A stretch of DNA of 27,116 nt from a bacterium (GTDB taxonomy: Bacteria; Bacillota; Clostridia; Christensenellales; CAG-138): contig JAQXRK010000080.1 in assembly GCA_029218485.1 (NCBI GenBank), positions 1 to 27,116 of the forward strand, read 5' to 3'. The notes beneath the pieces were generated by a model. The model was not told the DNA's origin. It saw only the letters and a program-made list of their open reading frames with translations, and did no database searches. Positions 23,946 through 27,116 of the stretch are shown piece after piece. Position numbers and translations under genes: made by a program. Each line of letters begins with the position of its first letter. The stretch's first letter is position 1.

Positions 23946-24608
23946 ATGGGAGCATCGACTTTCAACATTGGGGATCTGTTTCAGGGAACGCTGAACCCGC
24001 TGCGCGTGGTCATCTCGCTCGTCGCGTCGCTGGTGATCGGCCTCATCATCTATTTCGTCTACCGTAAGACGTTTGCCGGTGTGGTCTATTCCCGCTCGTT
24101 CAACCTGAGCCTCATCATGCTGACCATGGTGTCCGCGCTCGTGCTGATGATGATCTCGTCCAACATGGCGCTCTCGCTCGGCATGGTCGGCGCACTGTCC
24201 ATCGTGCGTTTCCGCACCGCGATCAAGGACCCGATCGACACGGTGTTCATGTTCTGGGCGGTCGGCGAGGGCCTCGCCGTCGGCGCGGGCTTCCTCGACG
24301 TCGGCTTTATCGGCGTGCTGGTGATCGGCCTGCTGCTGCTCATCGTCACGGGCATCAAGGGCAGCCAGGCGTCGCCGTTCCTGCTGATCCTGCACTATGA
24401 CGAGCGCGCCTCCCAGCAGATCAAGGGCATGATCAAGCAGCTGCCCCGCGCCCGCGTCAAGAGCAAGACCGTGCAGCGCGACGGCATCGAGCTGACGGTG
24501 GAGCTGCGCATCCGCGAGTCCGACGTTGACTTTGTGGACAAGTTCCTGCGCGTGCAGGGCGTGTTCGACGCGACGCTCGTGGCGCATCAGGGCGACCTGA
24601 TCTCGTAA
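23946..24608 (+). CDS. DUF4956 membrane protein
   Basis: A 220-residue protein with about three to four transmembrane segments in the first 140 residues and a soluble alpha/beta C-terminal domain (about 145-220). The hallmark GMVGALSIVRFRTAIKDP lies between the second and third helices and is strongly conserved in this family. DUF4956 genes are commonly adjacent to VTC-domain genes in bacteria. A channel or membrane anchor for the polyphosphate polymerase is a reasonable inference. AAGGAGG (23927-23933) lies 12 bases upstream. The 116-base gap from the VTC gene contains no clear terminator or promoter, so it is likely part of the same operon. Confidence 0.85.
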   Translation: MGASTFNIGDLFQGTLNPLRVVISLVASLVIGLIIYFVYRKTFAGVVYSRSFNLSLIMLTMVSALVLMMISSNMALSLGMVGALSIVRFRTAIKDPIDTVFMFWAVGEGLAVGAGFLDVGFIGVLVIGLLLLIVTGIKGSQASPFLLILHYDERASQQIKGMIKQLPRARVKSKTVQRDGIELTVELRIRESDVDFVDKFLRVQGVFDATLVAHQGDLIS

Positions 24609-24663
24609 CCGTTCTCTCCCTTCCGGAAAGGAAACAACCAAAAAGAAAGCCCGCAATTGTGAA

Positions 24664-24707
24664 ATGGCCGGAGAGCGCCTCTATGCGTTCTCCGGCCATA
24701 TGCTTTT
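24664..24707 (+). terminator. 15-bp hairpin terminator after DUF4956
   Basis: 24664-24678 pairs with 24685-24699 (one G-T wobble), beginning ATGGCCGGAGA, with loop CTCTAT. A TTTT run begins five bases after the stem. It is the first of three consecutive hairpins in the convergent spacer and may terminate the CotH operon. Confidence 0.75.
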
Positions 24708-24725
24708 CGGTAGGATATTCTACCG
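24708..24725. repeat. 18-bp near-perfect palindrome
   Basis: CGGTAGGATATTCTACCG is palindromic apart from one mispaired or wobble pair. It lies between two larger hairpins, on both strands, in the spacer between the convergent DUF4956 and asnA genes. Confidence 0.6.
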
Positions 24726-24739
24726 TGGTGACTTTTTCT

Positions 24740-24781
24740 TTTCTGTACTTTTCTTTTTCTGGAAAAGGAAAAGTACAGAAA
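24740..24781 (-). terminator. Very strong 19-bp stem downstream of asnA
   Basis: 24740-24758 pairs with 24763-24781 (one G-T wobble) and the loop is CTGG. One arm reads TTTCTGTACTTTTC. The flanks are T-rich on the plus strand upstream and A-rich on the minus strand downstream, so it is not a textbook intrinsic terminator for asnA. It could be a terminator, an mRNA-stabilising structure or the palindrome of a small mobile repeat. It is placed 13 bases past the asnA stop. Confidence 0.5.
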
Positions 24782-24793
24782 CCCAAAGAGCGC

Positions 24794-25798
24794 TTACAGC
24801 AGCGTGACGCCGGCCTTGGAGCAGGCTTCGAGCGTGGCAGCATCCCAGATCGAGGACTGCACCTCGCCGATGTGCGCCTTCTCCAGCATCATCATGCACA
24901 GGCGCGACTGGCCGATGCCGCCGCCGATCGTGAGCGGCAGCTCGCCGTTCAGCAGCGCGCGGTGGAACGGCAGCGCGGCGCGCTCCTCGCAGCCCGCCTT
25001 CTTGAGCTGTGCGGCGAGCGACGCTTCGTCCACGCGGATGCCCATGCTCGAGATCTCAAACGCGCAATCGAGCAGCGGGTAATAGAACAGGATATCGCCG
25101 TTGAGCGACCAGTCGTCATAATCGGGCGCGCGGCCGTCGTGCGGCTCGCCATCCGAGAGCTTGTCGCCGATCTGCATGATGAAGACCGTGCCGTGCTCCC
25201 TGGCAAACAGCTGTTCGCGCTCCTTGGCCGATTTGCCGGGATAGAGGTCGAGCAGCTCCTGCGAGGTGATGAACGTGACGTCGCGCTTGATCTGCAGCGA
25301 CAGCACGGGGTACTTGGCCTGCACGACGGCAAGCGTGTAGCCGATGGCCTCGACGATCGACTGCACCGTGCGCTTGAGCAGCGCTTCACCGCGCTCCTCG
25401 CGCGTGATGACCTTCTCCCAGTCCCATTGATCGACGTAGACCGAGTGCAGGTTGTCCAGCTGCTCATCGCGGCGGATGGCGTTCATATCGGTATACAGGC
25501 CACGGCCGGGATGGAATCCATAGCGGTGAAGCGCAAACCGTTTCCACTTGGCCAGTGAATGCACCACCTCGGCATCAACGCCTGCGGCGGGGATGTCGAA
25601 ACAAACGGGGCGCTCATAACCGTTGAGATTATCATTGAGACCGGCGGCGGGATTGACGAACAGCGGCGCGGACACGCGCTTGAGATTCAGCACGGCGGCA
25701 AGCGCATCCTGAAAGGTGCTCTTGATCAGCGTGATGGCGCTCTGGGTTTCGTAAAGCCCGAGCTTGGACGAATAACCGGTAGGAATTCTGGTCTCCAT
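24794..25798 (-). CDS. asnA: Aspartate-ammonia ligase (asparagine synthetase A)
   Basis: A 334-residue enzyme making asparagine from aspartate, ammonia and ATP. It is a class II aminoacyl-tRNA-synthetase-like fold. The N-terminus is METRIPTGYSSKLGLYETQ. It also carries FVNPAAGLNDNLNG, the VYVDQWDWEKVI segment and the ATP-site LTIGGGIGQSRLCMMML, all characteristic of AsnA rather than AsnB. The ATG at 25798 is chosen because GGAGG (plus 25804-25808, CCTCC) sits six bases upstream; the alternative TTG at 25810 would overlap that site. It is divergent from deoD and convergent with the CotH operon. Confidence 0.97.
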   Translation of the reverse strand: METRIPTGYSSKLGLYETQSAITLIKSTFQDALAAVLNLKRVSAPLFVNPAAGLNDNLNGYERPVCFDIPAAGVDAEVVHSLAKWKRFALHRYGFHPGRGLYTDMNAIRRDEQLDNLHSVYVDQWDWEKVITREERGEALLKRTVQSIVEAIGYTLAVVQAKYPVLSLQIKRDVTFITSQELLDLYPGKSAKEREQLFAREHGTVFIMQIGDKLSDGEPHDGRAPDYDDWSLNGDILFYYPLLDCAFEISSMGIRVDEASLAAQLKKAGCEERAALPFHRALLNGELPLTIGGGIGQSRLCMMMLEKAHIGEVQSSIWDAATLEACSKAGVTLL

Positions 25799-25811
25799 AT
25801 TTGCCTCCAAC

Positions 25812-25846
25812 GATTATATAATATATTTTTTTAATATAAAGCAAGT
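25812..25846 (-). promoter_or_regulatory. AT-rich promoter region of asnA
   Basis: This is an unusually AT-rich block in a GC-rich region. On the minus strand TTTATA, a 16-base spacer and TATAAT can be read, ending about 14 bases before GGAGG. The exact start cannot be fixed because several overlapping TATA-like hexamers occur. The leader to asnA is very short, so a T-box or other riboswitch is not present here. Confidence 0.5.
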
Positions 25847-25850
25847 CCGA

Positions 25851-25879
25851 TTGCCTGTCAAGGGCATTTTTGATATACT
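25851..25879 (+). promoter_or_regulatory. Promoter of deoD
   Basis: TTGCCT (25851-25856), 17-base spacer, TATACT (25874-25879). The predicted start near 25886 gives a leader of about 49 bases to the deoD start. It is divergent from the asnA promoter, a few bases away. Confidence 0.75.
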
Positions 25880-25934
25880 GAACAAGAAAAATGTGAGCAA
25901 ACGCTTGCGAACAAAAATGGATGGAGGGATTGCA

Positions 25935-26651
25935 TTGACCAACGCCAACCTAACCCCGCACATCGCCTGTGCGCCCGAGGACTTTGCCAAGACCGTTCTG
26001 ATGCCCGGCGACCCGCTGCGCGCAAAATTCATTGCGGAGACCTATCTGACCGACCGCGAGCTGGTCAACAATATCCGCGGCGTGCAGGGCTATACGGGCT
26101 ATTTCGAGGGCAAGCGCGTTTCCGTGATGGCCAGCGGCATGGGCATGCCTTCCATCGGCATCTATTCCTACGAGCTGTTCCACTTCTTCGGCGTGGAGCA
26201 GATCATCCGCATCGGCTCCGCCGGCGCGATCGACCCGGATCTCCAGCTGTTCGACATCGTGCTCGGACAGGGCGCCTGCACAGATTCCAACTATACGACG
26301 CAGTTCATCGAGCGCGGCACGTTCGCGCCGATTGCGGACTTCGGCCTGCTGCGCGCTGCCGCGGACGAGTGCGAACGCCGCGGCCTTCGCTACAAGGTCG
26401 GCAACCTGCTCTCATCCGATGTGTTCTACGGCGAGAGCGGCATTCCCGGCACGCTCGAGTGGCGCAAGCTGGGCGCGCTCGCGGTGGAGATGGAGTCCGC
26501 GGCGCTGTATGCCAACGCTGCACGCGCGCACAAGAAGGCGCTGTGCATCTGCACCGTTTCCGACCTGCTTGAGACCGGCTCGGTCACCACGCCGGAGCAG
26601 CGCCAGACCGCGTTCCACGACATGATGCAGGTCGCGCTGACCATCGCGTAA
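25935..26651 (+). CDS. deoD: DeoD-type purine nucleoside phosphorylase
   Basis: A 238-residue phosphorylase cleaving purine (deoxy)ribonucleosides with phosphate. It carries PHI near the N-terminus, MPGDPLRAKFIAETYL, the phosphate-site region GMGMPSIGIYSYELF, and VEMESAALYANA (E185-E187 contact the ribose). The catalytic D210 and R223 in SDLLETG and PEQRQTAF correspond to D204 and R217 of the Escherichia coli enzyme. The TTG at 25935 is chosen because GGAGGG (25923-25928) is six bases away and the length then matches the family. An ATG at 25917 would overlap that site. Confidence 0.95.
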   Translation: MTNANLTPHIACAPEDFAKTVLMPGDPLRAKFIAETYLTDRELVNNIRGVQGYTGYFEGKRVSVMASGMGMPSIGIYSYELFHFFGVEQIIRIGSAGAIDPDLQLFDIVLGQGACTDSNYTTQFIERGTFAPIADFGLLRAAADECERRGLRYKVGNLLSSDVFYGESGIPGTLEWRKLGALAVEMESAALYANAARAHKKALCICTVSDLLETGSVTTPEQRQTAFHDMMQVALTIA

Positions 26652-26689
26652 GGCGCGGAACGAAAGCGCGCGAAGGATACACAAGCAAG

Positions 26690-26726
26690 CAGCGCCGGAC
26701 CACATGCGGTCCGGCGCTGTTCGTTT
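26690..26726 (+). terminator. Terminator after deoD
   Basis: CAGCGCCGGACC (26690-26701) and GGTCCGGCGCTG (26708-26719) form a perfect 12-bp stem with loop ACATGC, followed by TTCGTTT. The T-run is broken, but the stem is strong. Confidence 0.85.
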
Positions 26727-26794
26727 GCGGTGCGGGTGGGGAGGATCATGTGGGGGTGCATCGGCTCTCCAACCCGGAGCGCTTCCCCGCCGTG

Positions 26795-26846
26795 CCTTGC
26801 ACGGCGCTGCGCCTTGGCACAGCGCTGCGCTCAGGCACGGTTTGCG
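26795..26846. repeat. 17-18-bp degenerate tandem repeat, three copies
   Basis: Copies at 26795-26811, 26812-26829 and 26830-26846 follow the pattern C[CT][TC][AT]GGCACGGCGCTGCG with small changes. The outer CCGTGCCT and AGGCACGG can also pair to form a long imperfect hairpin. It lies between the deoD terminator and the spmB stop codon, on the downstream side of both genes. Confidence 0.55.
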
Positions 26847-26867
26847 CTTGTCGCGGGCGGCGCCGCG

Positions 26868-27116
26868 CTACGAAAAGAACACCGAACAGACGATGACCGA
26901 GGCGATCACGCCCGCGGCCATGGCCGCCAGCGAGACCGGAATGGCGAAGCGCGTTTTTTTGACGCCGACGGCTCCGAAATAGAGCGCCACCTCGTAGAAG
27001 ATCGTTTCCGAGCTGCCCATGAGCACGCTCGCGGTATAGCCGACCATGGAGTCCGCGCCGTATTGGTTGAAGATGTCCGCGAGCGAGGCCATCGCCGCGC
27101 TGCCGGAAAACGGGCG
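26868..27116 (-). CDS. spmB: Spore maturation protein B, C-terminal part
   Basis: The visible 82 codons run off the right edge of the window, so the gene is incomplete at its 5' end. They read RPFSGSAAMASLADIFNQ, then YGADSMVGYTASVLMGSSET and YFGAVGVKKTRFAIP, which are characteristic of SpmB, a membrane protein needed for core dehydration of spores in Bacillus and Clostridium. One or two transmembrane helices lie near the end. It implies that the organism is, or descends from, a spore former. Confidence 0.88.
   Translation of the reverse strand, partial: RPFSGSAAMASLADIFNQYGADSMVGYTASVLMGSSETIFYEVALYFGAVGVKKTRFAIPVSLAAMAAGVIASVIVCSVFFS

Noticed and set aside
25799..25850. T-box or other riboswitch for asnA
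   Set aside because: The leader is far too short and A/T-only; no T-box sequence or stems were seen.
1..27116. tRNA, rRNA or insertion-sequence genes
   Set aside because: No cloverleaf motifs, rRNA landmarks or transposase frames with terminal inverted repeats were recognised by eye; a covariance-model search was not possible.

Overview
The window looks like a chromosomal segment of a high-GC, endospore-forming Clostridia-type Firmicute. The order yybS (DUF2232)–gdpP–rplI–dnaB is a classic Firmicute replication/translation cluster. Purine-rich Shine-Dalgarno sites, a terminal spmB gene and an AsnA-type asparagine synthetase fit the same picture. Every taxonomic statement here is inferred from gene content; no database search was possible.

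Layout. (1) 1-45 is the tail of an unidentified gene, closed by a terminator at 183-214. (2) 284-8321 holds yybS-like, gdpP, rplI, dnaB, nagB, a left-handed beta-helix transferase and a MATE exporter, all forward and mostly tightly spaced. (3) 8543-10714 is a three-gene phage-tail-type cassette (BppU/collagen-like tail fibre, a small protein, a carbohydrate-binding-type tip protein) with no other phage genes visible. (4) 10715-11298 is a repeat-rich spacer ending in a consensus promoter with two operator-like repeats for the next unit, tetR plus an iron-sulfur flavoprotein-like reductase (11299-12596). (5) 12597-13089 is a second repeat-rich spacer ending in a consensus promoter that drives a LUD-domain protein and a YjdF-like membrane protein (13090-14647), closed by a strong terminator. 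(6) 14720-15261 contains a 15-copy, 17-bp minisatellite and a promoter with a 19-bp palindrome. (7) 15262-19501 is a MoxR ATPase–DUF58–transglutaminase operon whose first gene has no ATG, GTG or TTG start in the plausible region and seems to start at AUC. (8) 19991-24608 is a CotH–VTC–DUF4956 operon: secreted CotH-type kinase, polyphosphate-polymerase-fold protein and small membrane protein. (9) Three consecutive hairpins separate it from convergent asnA (minus strand), which is divergent from deoD; spmB enters on the minus strand at the right edge.

How the genes work together. The first block couples c-di-AMP turnover, ribosome and replicative helicase genes to an amino-sugar catabolic enzyme. 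The MoxR/DUF58/transglutaminase and CotH/VTC/DUF4956 blocks are two adjacent envelope-associated modules. The second is the best candidate for an insufficiently described system, because it joins a probable extracellular kinase to a probable polyphosphate synthase.

The other striking property is that intergenic spacers, not genes, carry GC-rich tandem repeats, with at least six unrelated families of period 17 to about 68 bp. These sit at operon boundaries and explain many spurious long ORFs in the region.
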